Assembly (NCBI GenBank): GCA_014238155.1
Contig: JABABQ010000050.1
Location: 62,001 to 126,000, forward strand
DNA length: 64,000 bases
Direction: 5' to 3'
Source: Rhizobiaceae bacterium
Lineage (GTDB): Bacteria > Pseudomonadota > Alphaproteobacteria > Rhizobiales > Rhizobiaceae
A program made the position numbers and the translations under genes. Positions 1-9,006 of this stretch are shown piece after piece (position 1 is the first letter of the stretch; each line of letters starts with the position of its first letter). The notes below the pieces were generated by a model. That model ran no database searches. It was not told the DNA's origin and saw only the letters and a program-made list of their open reading frames with translations.

Positions 1-1733
1 AACGAAGAAATCAGATAACCATGCGCTGCGTGCAATTCAACCATATCGAATCCGGCCCGTTCAGCCATATCGGTGGATCGAACAAATTCATCACGAATTC
101 TATCCATATCGTCGCGGTTCATGGCGCGCGGTGTTTGATTGCCAGATGACCAGGGTATCGGGGACGCAGAAATCAATTCCCAATTATCTGCATCCAGCGG
201 CTGATCCATACCTTCCCAGCCGATCCGGGTTGACCCTTTTCGGCCTGAATGGCCAAGTTGACAGCAGATCCTGGCCGCTGTTTCACCATGCACAAAGTCG
301 ACCACCCGGCGCCAGGCAGTTTCTTGGTTCTTTGAATATAGCCCTGGACAACCCGGAGTGATTCGACCGGTGTCTGAAACACATGTCATTTCCGTGTAGA
401 TCAGGCCCGCACCACCCTTGGCGCGCTCTCCATAATGCACAAGGTGCCAGTCGGTCGGGCAGCCATGTTCAGCCTTGTACTGAGCCATGGGAGAAACGAC
501 CACACGGTTTTTCAGCTCCATGTCGCGCAATTTGTACGGCGCAAACATCGGTGCCCGCACCGGTGCATCCAGGGCAGTCCCGGCCTGTTGTTGAAACCAC
601 TTTTCCGCAGACAAAAGCCATTCTGGATCACGCACCCGCAAATTCTCATGGCTGATGCGTTGCGATCTGGTTAGCAACGAATAGTTCAGTTGTACCGGAT
701 CCAGATGCAAATAGCGCTCGACATCCTCAAACCACTCGACCGAATTTCGTGCCGCTGATTGCAGACGCAAAACTTCGATCTTGCGCAGGTCTTCATAGCG
801 CGCAAAGGCATCGTCCAGACTTTCCTGTTCCGACAGGCATTCAGCCAGCGCAGCGGCACTTTCCATTGCCAGTTTGGACCCGGAACCGATGGAAAAATGC
901 GCTGTCGCCGACGCATCGCCCAGCAACACAATATTATTGTGGCTCCACGTCTGGCAAAGCACTCTTGGAAATCTGATCCATGCCGACCCGCGAATGTGAC
1001 TGGCATTGGTCATCAGTTGGTGACCACCCAGATGGTCCTTGAAAATTTCTTCACAAAGGGCAATGCCCTGTTGCTGATCAAGTTCTCCAAACCCGAAACC
1101 TTCAAATGTCCGCTGGGAACATTCAACGATGAACGTCGCCGTATCCTCGTCAAACTGGTAGGCATGAGCCCAGACCCAGCCGTGTTTGGTCTGTTCAAAA
1201 ATAAAGGTGAAGGCATCATCAAATTTCTGATGAGTGCCGAGCCAGACAAATTGACAAAGCCGCTGATCAATATCGGCCTTGAAAACTTCCAAGAATTCAG
1301 CCCGTGCCTTTGAATTCAACCCGTCGGCAGCAACAACCACATCATAGTCAGCCGAATAATCTGAAGTTTTTGAAACTTCCGCTTCAAATCGAAGATCAAC
1401 CCCCAGATCGTGTGCCCGTTGCTGCAAAATGACCAACAGGCGGTGGCGGCCTATGCCGCAAAATCCGTGGCCTGTGGACACCATTTTCTGGCCGCTGTGA
1501 TAAACCGCAATGTCATCCCAATAGGCGAAATGCTGCTTGATTGTTTCGGCACTGACAGGGTCGTTCTGCTTCAGATTTTCCAGTGTTTCATCTGACAGAA
1601 CAACGCCCCAGCCGAACGTGTCGTCGGCTTTGTTGCGCTCCAACACCACAATTTTCCAATCTGGCTGGCGCAATTTCATCGAGATTGCAAAGTAGAGGCC
1701 CGCAGGTCCGCCACCCAATACCGCTATCCGCAT
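1..1733 (-). CDS. Anthraniloyl-CoA monooxygenase/reductase-type two-domain flavoprotein, C-terminus cut by window edge
   Basis: The frame is open from an ATG at 1733 (GGAAGG Shine-Dalgarno upstream) to the left edge, giving 577 residues; the family is about 760-790 residues long. The N-terminal half is an FAD aromatic hydroxylase: dinucleotide motif GGGPAGLYFA from residue 7 and a second FAD motif LLGDASATAH. From about residue 400 an old-yellow-enzyme domain begins (APMFAPYKLRDMELKNRVV, then the HSGRKGS motif). Known members (2-aminobenzoyl-CoA monooxygenase/reductase; bifunctional salicylyl-CoA 5-hydroxylase/oxidoreductase) hydroxylate and then reduce the ring of an aromatic CoA thioester in the cytoplasm. 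Because kynureninase and TDO are divergent neighbours, anthraniloyl-CoA is the likelier substrate here. That choice over salicylyl-CoA is inference. Confidence 0.85.
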   Translation of the reverse strand, partial: MRIAVLGGGPAGLYFAISMKLRQPDWKIVVLERNKADDTFGWGVVLSDETLENLKQNDPVSAETIKQHFAYWDDIAVYHSGQKMVSTGHGFCGIGRHRLLVILQQRAHDLGVDLRFEAEVSKTSDYSADYDVVVAADGLNSKARAEFLEVFKADIDQRLCQFVWLGTHQKFDDAFTFIFEQTKHGWVWAHAYQFDEDTATFIVECSQRTFEGFGFGELDQQQGIALCEEIFKDHLGGHQLMTNASHIRGSAWIRFPRVLCQTWSHNNIVLLGDASATAHFSIGSGSKLAMESAAALAECLSEQESLDDAFARYEDLRKIEVLRLQSAARNSVEWFEDVERYLHLDPVQLNYSLLTRSQRISHENLRVRDPEWLLSAEKWFQQQAGTALDAPVRAPMFAPYKLRDMELKNRVVVSPMAQYKAEHGCPTDWHLVHYGERAKGGAGLIYTEMTCVSDTGRITPGCPGLYSKNQETAWRRVVDFVHGETAARICCQLGHSGRKGSTRIGWEGMDQPLDADNWELISASPIPWSSGNQTPRAMNRDDMDRIRDEFVRSTDMAERAGFDMVELHAAHGYLISS

Positions 1734-1807
1734 AGGTTTCCTTCCCATGATGAAGACGTCATCGGCTCCAATTCAGTGGTGGAAGGCTAGGCTGGTGAAA
1801 AATTTAA

Positions 1808-1834
1808 TTCAAGTACTAAATTTTTAAGCTTGAA
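1808..1834. promoter_or_regulatory. Inverted repeat in the divergent kyn promoter region
   Basis: TTCAAG at 1808-1813 and CTTGAA at 1829-1834 form a perfect 6-bp inverted repeat around a very A+T-rich 15-bp centre, in the 145-bp gap between the divergent flavoprotein and kynureninase genes. The placement suits an operator serving both units, but the binding protein is unknown and arms this short could be chance. Confidence 0.3.
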
Positions 1835-1878
1835 ATATCTTTCGATGGGAAATAGCCTGATGAGAAAGGAGAGTGTCT

Positions 1879-3057
1879 GTGAAAAAACATCAATTCGACA
1901 TTCCGCAGGGCATGATTTACCTCGACGGCAACTCGCTCGGCCCGTTGCCCTCCAACGCTGCGCAACGGGTATCCCGCACGATTAACGACGAGTGGGGAAA
2001 ACTGCTGATCAAGGGATGGAATCAAGCCGGGTGGATGCAGCAGCCCGCCAACATTGGCGACCGGATTGGTAGAATAATCGGCGCCCCGGCGGGGACTACG
2101 ATGACTGGCGATACCCTGTGCATCAAGGTCTATCAGGCACTCGCTGCTGGATTGAACATGAATCCGGGCCGAAAAACTGTGCTGTCCGATTCAGGAAATT
2201 TTCCCACTGACCTCTATATGGCACAGGGACTGCTCAAGACGATGGGACAGGGCCATCAATTGCGTATTGTTGAACCTGAAAATGTCAGCGATGCGATTAC
2301 GGATGAAATTGCGGTACTGATGCTGACCCATGTGGATTATCGCACTGGCCGGATGCATGACATGGAGGCGTTGACGCAAAAGGCCCAGGCGGCAGGCGCG
2401 GTCGTTGTTTGGGACCTCGCCCATTCCGCCGGAGCCGTCCCCCTCGATATGGCGGCATCAAATGCTGAATTTGCTGTCGGATGTACCTATAAATACCTCA
2501 ATGGTGGTCCCGGCGCCCCAGCCTTTATCTATGTTCGACCCGATATTGCGCCAGTTGTTGAACCAGCCCTATCCGGCTGGCTTGGTCATCTGCAACCGTT
2601 CGATTTCGACCTTGAATATCGCCCCGGCCAGGGCATTGATCGGATGCGGGTGGGCACGCCTTCAATCCTCCAGCTGGCCGCGCTGGAGGCTTCTCTCGAC
2701 ATTTGGGAAGACGTGGACATGGACGAAATACGGGCTCGGTCGATTGACTTGTGTGAGCTGTTTATTCGCGAAGTTGAAGCGCGATGTCCGCAGCTGACGT
2801 TGGCAAGTCCGCGCGACGCCACACAACGCGGGTCGCAAGTCTCCTTTCGCTTCAAAGACGGCTATGCAGCCATGCAGGCTCTGATCGCACAGAATGTCAT
2901 CGGTGATTTTCGCGCTCCCGATATCATGCGCTTTGGTTTCACTCCGCTATATCTCGATCAAAGTGATGTGCTCAACGCTGCAAAAATACTGGGAAACATC
3001 ATGGCAACCAACGCCTGGGACACGCCCCAGTTCAAAGCACGGGCAGCGGTCACATGA
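1879..3057 (+). CDS. kynU: Kynureninase
   Basis: PLP enzyme that splits kynurenine to anthranilate and alanine in the cytoplasm. The fold-type I PLP site is clear: DLAHSAGA near residue 180 and the lysine motif [13 protein letters not shown] with the Schiff-base lysine at about residue 205. Length (392 residues) fits the bacterial family (about 400-420) at its short end. The frame also has a GTG at 1873, but AAGGAG at 1866-1871 leaves only one base before it and seven before the GTG at 1879, so 1879 is chosen. The stop overlaps the start of the TDO gene (ATGA), so the two are probably translationally coupled in one catabolic operon. Confidence 0.93.
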   Translation: MKKHQFDIPQGMIYLDGNSLGPLPSNAAQRVSRTINDEWGKLLIKGWNQAGWMQQPANIGDRIGRIIGAPAGTTMTGDTLCIKVYQALAAGLNMNPGRKTVLSDSGNFPTDLYMAQGLLKTMGQGHQLRIVEPENVSDAITDEIAVLMLTHVDYRTGRMHDMEALTQKAQAAGAVVVWDLAHSAGAVPLDMAASNAEFAVGCTYKYLNGGPGAPAFIYVRPDIAPVVEPALSGWLGHLQPFDFDLEYRPGQGIDRMRVGTPSILQLAALEASLDIWEDVDMDEIRARSIDLCELFIREVEARCPQLTLASPRDATQRGSQVSFRFKDGYAAMQALIAQNVIGDFRAPDIMRFGFTPLYLDQSDVLNAAKILGNIMATNAWDTPQFKARAAVT

Positions 3058-3896
3058 GCAGCAATGAGCCATACGATCCCGCGCAGGAGGGGGCGCAGAT
3101 GAACTTCGACGGCTCCATGTCATATGGCGACTATCTGCATCTGGACCAGATATTAAACGCCCAGAAATTGCTGACCAGCACCCATGATGAAATGCTGTTT
3201 ATTATCCAACATCAGACCAGCGAATTGTGGATGCGGCTGGCGCTGCATGAACTTGCAGCAGCGCGTGATGCTATCCGCCGCGATCATCTTCCACCAGCTT
3301 TCAAGATGCTCAGCCGGGTAGCTAAAATATTTGAACAACTGAACAACGCCTGGGATGTATTGCGCACCATGACCCCCAGCGAATACACCGCATTTCGCGA
3401 CGATCTCGGTCAGTCGTCGGGCTTTCAGTCTTGGCAATACCGGCTGATCGAATTTACCGTCGGCAACAGAAATTCAGCAATGCTGAACCCCCACGCCCAT
3501 TGCGACGACATCGCAAAAATACTTGAAGAGGAATTGCACAGACCAAGTCTCTATGACGAAGCTCTCCTGGCCCTTTCACGCGGCGGATTTTCAATCGACG
3601 AGGCGGTTCTGACCCGGGATTTGACCCAGCCCCACAGCCTCAATGACAGCGTTATGGGCGCCTGGGAACAGGTTTACAAAGATCCGGAAAAACACTGGTC
3701 GTTTTACGATTTAGCGGAAAAACTCGTTGATTTTGAAGACTATTTCCGTCGCTGGCGCTTCAATCACGTGACAACGGTTGAGCGGGTCATCGGCTTTAAA
3801 CGCGGTACCGGCGGAACCGGCGGTGTCAGCTATCTCAAGCACATGCTGGAAGTTGAACTTTTCCCGGAATTGTGGCGGGTGAGGACCAGTCTATGA
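3054..3896 (+). CDS. kynA: Tryptophan 2,3-dioxygenase
   Basis: Heme enzyme that opens the indole ring of L-tryptophan to N-formylkynurenine, the first step of the kynurenine route. The 280-residue length is typical. The substrate-pocket motif [11 protein letters not shown] carries His53; the proximal heme ligand is expected at His238 in [12 protein letters not shown], followed by the GTGGTGG loop (251-257) that closes over the substrate. It overlaps kynU by four bases (ATGA). No kynurenine formamidase lies in the window, so the intermediate step must be encoded elsewhere. Confidence 0.96.
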   Translation: MSSNEPYDPAQEGAQMNFDGSMSYGDYLHLDQILNAQKLLTSTHDEMLFIIQHQTSELWMRLALHELAAARDAIRRDHLPPAFKMLSRVAKIFEQLNNAWDVLRTMTPSEYTAFRDDLGQSSGFQSWQYRLIEFTVGNRNSAMLNPHAHCDDIAKILEEELHRPSLYDEALLALSRGGFSIDEAVLTRDLTQPHSLNDSVMGAWEQVYKDPEKHWSFYDLAEKLVDFEDYFRRWRFNHVTTVERVIGFKRGTGGTGGVSYLKHMLEVELFPELWRVRTSL

Positions 3897-3902
3897 TATC
3901 GG

Positions 3903-4661
3903 TTATTGGAAATTGATCCCGCCATCAACCACAATGCTTTGGCCCGTTATTGATGAGGTTTTGCACAGGTAAACAACCTGCCCCGCAACATCTTCAATCG
4001 ACGTTGTAACGCCAAGCGCGGAGCGATTTCGCCAACCGTCATAAAGATGCTGTGGTCCACCGCTGCCAAGCCCCGTTTCCGCCATCAGACCAGGTGAGAC
4101 ACAATTCACCCGCACATCGGGGGCAAGTGCTGCCGCCAGAAACCGCGTCAGTGGGACAACTGCCGCCTTGCTCGGCGCAAAGGGCCTGTCTGCATACCAG
4201 TCGCCATGCCCCAATGTGGACCCAATATTGACCACCTGCCCCCATTTTGACACCCGAAGGTGAGCTGCACAGGCGCGCGTGACAAGATAGGGACCGCGCA
4301 TATTAATCGACATCATTTCATCCCAGATCTCAGGCGTAAAAGCATCCAGATCGCCCGGTGGAATATTATGTCCACCCATCGCGATGGCGGCGTTATTTAC
4401 GACAATGTCCAATCCGCCCATCACGGAGGTCACCTGTTTGATCGCCGCGTCTATGGATTTGGGGTCTTTGTGGTCGATGAAGACAGTGCAGGCTTTGGAA
4501 CCTGCAGCCTCAATCTCTGCTTTGACTTCATTGGCACGTTGTTCACCATTGAGGTAACCAATAGCGATGTCCACTCCCTCATCAGCCAGCAGGCAACAGA
4601 TGCGCGCTCCCAATCCGCCGCTGCCACCGGTGACCAGCGCTTTTGCATGTGTGAGTTCCAT
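3903..4661 (-). CDS. SDR-family protein lacking the catalytic Tyr
   Basis: Short-chain dehydrogenase/reductase fold: cofactor motif TGGSGGLG near residues 10-17, the NNAA motif, and a C-terminal TGQSIVVDGG typical of classical SDRs. The conserved Ser is present (NIGS, about residue 148), but the YxxxK motif reads FAPSK: the catalytic Tyr is Phe (about 161) and the Lys (about 165) remains. Normal oxidoreductase activity is therefore doubtful. The frame also offers a GTG at 4673; the ATG at 4661 is chosen, though neither start has a strong ribosome site. It follows the LysR gene after about 60 bp on the same strand and converges on kynA with only 6 bp between them. Substrate unknown. Confidence 0.8.
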   Translation of the reverse strand: MELTHAKALVTGGSGGLGARICCLLADEGVDIAIGYLNGEQRANEVKAEIEAAGSKACTVFIDHKDPKSIDAAIKQVTSVMGGLDIVVNNAAIAMGGHNIPPGDLDAFTPEIWDEMMSINMRGPYLVTRACAAHLRVSKWGQVVNIGSTLGHGDWYADRPFAPSKAAVVPLTRFLAAALAPDVRVNCVSPGLMAETGLGSGGPQHLYDGWRNRSALGVTTSIEDVAGQVVYLCKTSSITGQSIVVDGGINFQ

Positions 4662-4723
4662 TGCATTGTCCACGTTGCTGTCTTACTGCGTGATGTTAGC
4701 AACAGGATTGTTCTCACACCAAA

Positions 4724-5599
4724 TCAGGAATTGCTGACCAACATTTCACTTACCCGCTGCAACCTGCCTGCAGGCGCAGGTGTGGCCATGGTAAAAATTT
4801 TGAGATCCATCGACTGTTCAACCCGCATCGAAAACGGCTCTACCAGGCTACCGTCCGCAAGCCCATGACGAACCAGTGCTTCGTGGCCGATCAGCACGCC
4901 TGCACCATTTTTACATTCTTCCAATGCCAATGAGTAGAGCGAGAATTGTGGACCCGCCACGCTGATATTGTGGCCGGCCGCTGTCAGCCAGATCTGCCAG
5001 TCATGACGCCACGTCGTATCATGCAACAAAATTTCCCCGGCCAAATCCTTCGCCGTTTTGAGTCGCGCCGCTGTCGCCGGGGAGCAAACCGGAAATATTG
5101 AATCCCTGCTAACCACCATAGCCCTGTCCTGCTGGTCCCGTTGCGCATAGAATATAGCCAGGTCAAATGGCTCACGCACCAGATTGGGCTTGGTTTCAAG
5201 CGCGCTGACGGAAATAGAAATCTCCGGCATATGCTTCCTGATCAGCGGCAATCTGGGCGATAGAAAGTACTGGGCAACACTTGGCAATGCAGCGATCCGC
5301 ACTTCATGGGGCGACGCTCTCAATCGTAACTTCTGAACCGCCACACCCAATGCATCAAATGCTGCACTGAAATCCATCAGCACGCTGGCTCCGAGTTGCG
5401 TCAACTCAACCCCCTGCGGTTGCCGATCGAACAGTTTCTCTCCGGCCCATTGTTCAAGCGATTTGACCTGCTGCGCCACAGCAGCGGGTGTGACGCACAA
5501 TTCTGATGCAGCGGCCGCGATACTGTTTAGTCGGGCTGCAGCCTCAAAGGCGCGCAGTGAATTGAGTGGTGGCATTCTCGGGCGAGGAGGCGAAATCAT
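4724..5599 (-). CDS. LysR-family transcriptional regulator, GcvA-like
   Basis: DNA-binding regulator of 291 residues. The N-terminal winged helix-turn-helix (about residues 12-70) starts with MPPLNSLRAFEAAARLNS, the style of the GcvA subgroup, and includes TPAAVAQQVKSLE; the rest is the periplasmic-binding-protein-like effector domain. It is divergent from an SHMT paralogue, the usual layout for a LysR protein and its target, and the SDR gene follows it on the same strand. GcvA itself governs the glycine cleavage system in enteric bacteria, so a link to glycine/serine one-carbon metabolism is plausible but inferred. An internal ATG at 5575 is an alternative start. Confidence 0.88.
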   Translation of the reverse strand: MISPPRPRMPPLNSLRAFEAAARLNSIAAAASELCVTPAAVAQQVKSLEQWAGEKLFDRQPQGVELTQLGASVLMDFSAAFDALGVAVQKLRLRASPHEVRIAALPSVAQYFLSPRLPLIRKHMPEISISVSALETKPNLVREPFDLAIFYAQRDQQDRAMVVSRDSIFPVCSPATAARLKTAKDLAGEILLHDTTWRHDWQIWLTAAGHNISVAGPQFSLYSLALEECKNGAGVLIGHEALVRHGLADGSLVEPFSMRVEQSMDLKIFTMATPAPAGRLQRVSEMLVSNS

Positions 5600-5604
5600 G
5601 TTAA

Positions 5605-5627
5605 AGGCCTATTTTGTCTAGGCCTAT
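5605..5627. promoter_or_regulatory. Possible LysR operator between regulator and SHMT paralogue
   Basis: AGGCCTAT occurs at 5605-5612 and again at 5620-5627, i.e. 15 bp apart, just upstream of the LysR start. The second copy sits inside the palindrome TAGGCCTA (5619-5626). Repeats one and a half helical turns apart in a LysR-target divergent gap are a reasonable operator candidate. There is no binding evidence. Confidence 0.35.
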
Positions 5628-5737
5628 CATTTAGCAAATCTCGTTTGCGCTGACCATCCCCACCTGTTTGATTTGTGCAGCACTTAGGACCGGGCAGCTT
5701 TTCTAAGAACGGTCGATCAACCAAAGGAACACCGACA

Positions 5738-6994
5738 ATGGGCGCCTCAGCAAACCAGCTCCTCGCAACTACCGATCCTGTTATTGCAAATGCTCTGGCC
5801 GGAGAAAAACAGCGCCAGCAAGACCAGATCGAGCTCATCGCATCGGAAAATATTGTCAGCAAAAGAGTGCTTGAAGCACTGGGCCATGAAATCAACAACA
5901 AGACACTGGAAGGCTATCCGGGAAATCGGTTTCATGGGGGAGGAGAATTTGTCGACATTATTGAAAACACCGCAATCGACCGAGCCAAAGAGCTGTTTGG
6001 GGCAAAATATGTCAACGTTCAGCCCCATTCGGGAACGCAGGCCAATCAAGCGGTATTTTTCGCTCTACTAAAGCCTGGTGACAAGGTGCTCAGCCTGGAC
6101 CTCGCAGCAGGTGGTCACCTGAGCCACGGCGCCAAGCCAAACCTTTCCGGGCGTTGGTTTGAAAGCCATCACTACTTGGTAGATCGCGATACAGGTCTGA
6201 TGGATTACGACGCCATCGCCGATCAGGCCCTACTAATACAGCCTAAATTGCTGATAGCCGGTGGTTCGGCCTATCCGCGGGAAATAGACTGCGCCAGACT
6301 GGCCCAGATCGCTCGATCTGTAGGTGCCTGTTTTCTCGTGGATATGGCTCATGTGGCAGGACTTGTCGCGGCTGGTGTTTATCCATCTCCCCTGCCACAT
6401 GCCGATCTTGTCACCTGCACCACCACCAAAACGCTCCGTGGCCCGCGTGGTGGACTCATCCTGTCCTCCAAAGACGGGTTCTCAAAAAAACTTCAATCGG
6501 CAATTTTTCCCGGTGTCCAGGGCAGTCTGCATTCCAATGTGCTCGCCGCCAAAGCGGTTTGCCTTGGTGAAGCGTTGCAGCCATCCTTTCGGGCCTATGG
6601 ACGACAGGTGGTCACCAATGGACGAATTTTGGCCAAATCTCTTATCGATAAGGGCATCAAAATTGTCAGTGGCGGCACAGACAGTCACATGGTGCTGCTT
6701 GATCTTTCGCCTCTTGGCTTAAAAGGCAGGGACGCCGAATTGGCGCTGGCAAGTGCCAATATCACCTGCAACAAGAACCCAATTCCGTTCGATACTCCAA
6801 AACCGTCCGACTGGGTGGGTCTGCGACTTGGGGTTGCGGCCGCAACAACGCGGGGGCTCGATCAACTGGCAATATCGGTTTTGGGAAACACAATTGCCGA
6901 ACTGTTGATCGCCAGGTCTGAAAATCAGCTTGATCAAGTTTCCAATGAGCACAAAGCCATCGTGAAACAAATCTGTGATGACAACCCAGTTTGA
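5738..6994 (+). CDS. Divergent serine hydroxymethyltransferase paralogue (PLP enzyme)
   Basis: SHMT-family fold-type I PLP enzyme, 418 residues. Family motifs: IELIASEN, GYPGNR, NVQPHSGTQAN, VDMAHVAGL and the lysine motif TTTKTLRGPRGG (Lys231). Several usually fixed positions differ: the His just before the PLP lysine is Thr230, the RYYGGCE segment reads RFHGGGE, and FPGVQGGPL reads FPGVQGSLH. It may therefore be a specialised enzyme (for example an alpha-methylserine or phenylserine type aldolase/transferase) rather than housekeeping GlyA. The ATG at 5738 has AAAGGA nine bases upstream; the frame is open further up without a good site. It is divergent from a GcvA-like LysR gene that may regulate it. 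Confidence 0.85.
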   Translation: MGASANQLLATTDPVIANALAGEKQRQQDQIELIASENIVSKRVLEALGHEINNKTLEGYPGNRFHGGGEFVDIIENTAIDRAKELFGAKYVNVQPHSGTQANQAVFFALLKPGDKVLSLDLAAGGHLSHGAKPNLSGRWFESHHYLVDRDTGLMDYDAIADQALLIQPKLLIAGGSAYPREIDCARLAQIARSVGACFLVDMAHVAGLVAAGVYPSPLPHADLVTCTTTKTLRGPRGGLILSSKDGFSKKLQSAIFPGVQGSLHSNVLAAKAVCLGEALQPSFRAYGRQVVTNGRILAKSLIDKGIKIVSGGTDSHMVLLDLSPLGLKGRDAELALASANITCNKNPIPFDTPKPSDWVGLRLGVAAATTRGLDQLAISVLGNTIAELLIARSENQLDQVSNEHKAIVKQICDDNPV

Positions 6995-7059
6995 AATATG
7001 GCTATTCGATATTGCCATTCACCTTGATTGATTGAACCGGCGGCTCTATCGCTGCTATC

Positions 7060-7419
7060 ATGCTCACACTCGAAAACATCATATCCGACCGCGGCTCCAG
7101 ATATGCCGTTTCGGGTAGCGCTTGCCAGTCCGCCAATGACGTGAACATCCTGTTGAAAGAACTCAAACGAGCCAAGAAGTTTGCCAAAGCAACCCATAAC
7201 AGCTGGGGAGTTATCTGCAGCGATGGGCCGATAAAAAATGACGATGGAGAATCCGGAGCCGGCATGATCATCCTGCAAATGCTGGAACGGCAGAACCTCC
7301 ACAACCACCTCATCGTGGTCACCCGATGGTATGGTGGCAAACATCTGGGCGGTGATCGTTTCAAACACATAAAATCAGCCGTCCGCACTTATCTTGACGC
7401 ACTCGACAATGCCAGTTGA
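7060..7419 (+). CDS. IMPACT/YigZ N-terminal domain protein (UPF0029)
   Basis: A 119-residue protein matching the UPF0029 fold shared by bacterial YigZ and the N-terminal part of IMPACT. Recognisable are the ATHNSWG segment (family consensus AxHxCxA), NDDGESGAGMIILQ (family DDGEPxGTAGxPIL) and VVTRWYGGKHLG (family VVTRYFGGxxLG). It lacks the C-terminal domain of full-length YigZ (about 200 residues), so it is a single-domain form. Molecular function is not established; the family has been linked to translation control. It lies 65 bp behind the SHMT paralogue on the same strand and may be read from the same transcript. Confidence 0.8.
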   Translation: MLTLENIISDRGSRYAVSGSACQSANDVNILLKELKRAKKFAKATHNSWGVICSDGPIKNDDGESGAGMIILQMLERQNLHNHLIVVTRWYGGKHLGGDRFKHIKSAVRTYLDALDNAS

Positions 7420-7546
7420 CCGGTGCCGCCGACGGACTTCAAGTGAAGCGGTGAACCGCAGCAACGCCTCAATTACGGATCGCGCCTTGCATTTTTGCCC
7501 ACCTTTGGCATGAAGGACACACAGGCGTTTAACTTTAGGATAAAAC

Positions 7547-8161
7547 TTGACCATCCGGCTGCACCAGGGCGACCTGCCCGATCTCTCAAACTATGGTGAC
7601 AGTGTTGCCATCGATACTGAAACTTTGGGACTCAAACCCCATCGAGACCGCCTTTGCGTGGTGCAATTATCGCCGGGCGATGGCACTTGCGACGTGGTTC
7701 AGATCTCAAAGGGGCAGACTTCCGCGCCGAACATCGAAAAACTTCTGACGGATCAGTCGGTTTTGAAACTGTTCCATTTTGGCCGGTTTGATATTGCCGT
7801 ATTGCATCATGCCTTTGGCGCGCTCTGCCAAAATGTCTACTGCACCAAGATCGCCTCCCGCCTGACCCGAACCTATACCGACCGGCACGGCCTGAAAAAC
7901 CTGACACAGGAATTGCTGGGCGTAGACTTGTCGAAAGTTCAACAATCTTCCGACTGGGCAGCTGAAAAACTCAGCGAAGCCCAATTGGCCTATGCGGCGT
8001 CGGACGTGCTGCACCTGCACGACTTGAAAAACGCGCTGGATGCAAGGCTTGCGCGGGAAGAACGTGGCGAAATTGCCCAGGCCTGTTTCGACTTTTTGCC
8101 CCATCGCTCTCTTCTCGACCTGAAAGGGTGGGACGAAACAGATATATTTGCTCATTCTTAA
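7547..8161 (+). CDS. rnd: Short ribonuclease D-type 3'-5' exonuclease
   Basis: DEDD-family exonuclease of 204 residues. The three exo motifs are visible: Exo I AIDTET (Asp23, Glu25), Exo II with Asp82 in FHFGRFDIAVL, and Exo III LAYAASDVLHL with Tyr149 and Asp153, placing it in the DEDDy group. It lacks the HRDC domains of E. coli RNase D (about 375 residues), as is common in alphaproteobacteria. The start is a TTG at 7547 with AGGA six bases upstream; no ATG or GTG fits the N-terminus. Probable role: trimming the 3' ends of structured RNAs. It stands just before the lptCAB block. Confidence 0.9.
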   Translation: MTIRLHQGDLPDLSNYGDSVAIDTETLGLKPHRDRLCVVQLSPGDGTCDVVQISKGQTSAPNIEKLLTDQSVLKLFHFGRFDIAVLHHAFGALCQNVYCTKIASRLTRTYTDRHGLKNLTQELLGVDLSKVQQSSDWAAEKLSEAQLAYAASDVLHLHDLKNALDARLAREERGEIAQACFDFLPHRSLLDLKGWDETDIFAHS

Positions 8162-8304
8162 TGTCAGGATGATAATTCACCCATAGTCTCAAAATGACCG
8201 CATTGCTGTGAGCTTTAGGCAGGTGAGTCTGCGAGGGGCTCAAGACTGATCTGCAAAACATTTGGGGTGTTTTGGGCTGTAGGATAATAGGGCTGGAGCC
8301 ATTG

Positions 8305-9006
8305 ATGGCACACGAATCGACAGTATCGGTGGGTTTTGCGCCCGGACCTGCAAATATGCGCGGTGTGGCCGATTTCAACCGTGCGCGTCGACATTCCCGA
8401 CTGGTATTTCTGATGAAGGCGGTCTTGCCAGTGCTCGCAACGACCCTGGTTGGGGTTTTTGTAATGCTCGTCCTCACCGCACAATTGCCGGTTGCTGACG
8501 TATCGATTGACAAAGTCAGCCTGAGCGAAGGCCGGTTGGTTATGGAACAACCGAAAATGGCAGGCTTTGACAGGAACAGCAGACCTTATGACGTTCAGGC
8601 AGTTCAGGCCATTCAGGACCTTGCTCAACCAGGCAAAGTTCTGTTGAACAAAATTGACGCAAAAATTCCGTTTGATGCCACTTCTTTTGCCGATATCGGC
8701 GCAATGTCAGGTGTCTATGATACCAAAAGTGAAAAACTGTTTCTCGATGAAAACGTCACCATCACGGGAGCACGTGGCATGGACGTACATTTGAAAGATG
8801 CCGATATCGACATCAATTCGGGAAGCTTGGCCAGTGAAAAACCGGTTACAGTTAATTCTGAAAACACCAATATTTCAGCTGACTCGATCCGTGTTGAGAA
8901 AGGCGGCGACCGCATTTTGTTCAATCAACGCGTAAAAATGACGATTACGCGACCCGTAGAACGTGGTATTGGTTCGACCAACACCGACGAACCGAGACAA
9001 CCATGA
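8305..9006 (+). CDS. lptC: LPS export protein LptC
   Basis: Bitopic inner-membrane protein (233 residues) that passes lipopolysaccharide from the LptB2FG transporter to the LptA bridge. One hydrophobic helix near residues 36-56 (KAVLPVLATTLVGVFVMLVL) anchors a periplasmic beta-jellyroll domain of the OstA/LptC type. The open frame begins at 8272, but the ATG at 8305 with GGAG upstream is the better start. The stop overlaps the lptA start (ATGA). Order lptC-lptA-lptB-rpoN is the standard alphaproteobacterial arrangement. Confidence 0.9.
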   Translation: MAHESTVSVGFAPGPANMRGVADFNRARRHSRLVFLMKAVLPVLATTLVGVFVMLVLTAQLPVADVSIDKVSLSEGRLVMEQPKMAGFDRNSRPYDVQAVQAIQDLAQPGKVLLNKIDAKIPFDATSFADIGAMSGVYDTKSEKLFLDENVTITGARGMDVHLKDADIDINSGSLASEKPVTVNSENTNISADSIRVEKGGDRILFNQRVKMTITRPVERGIGSTNTDEPRQP

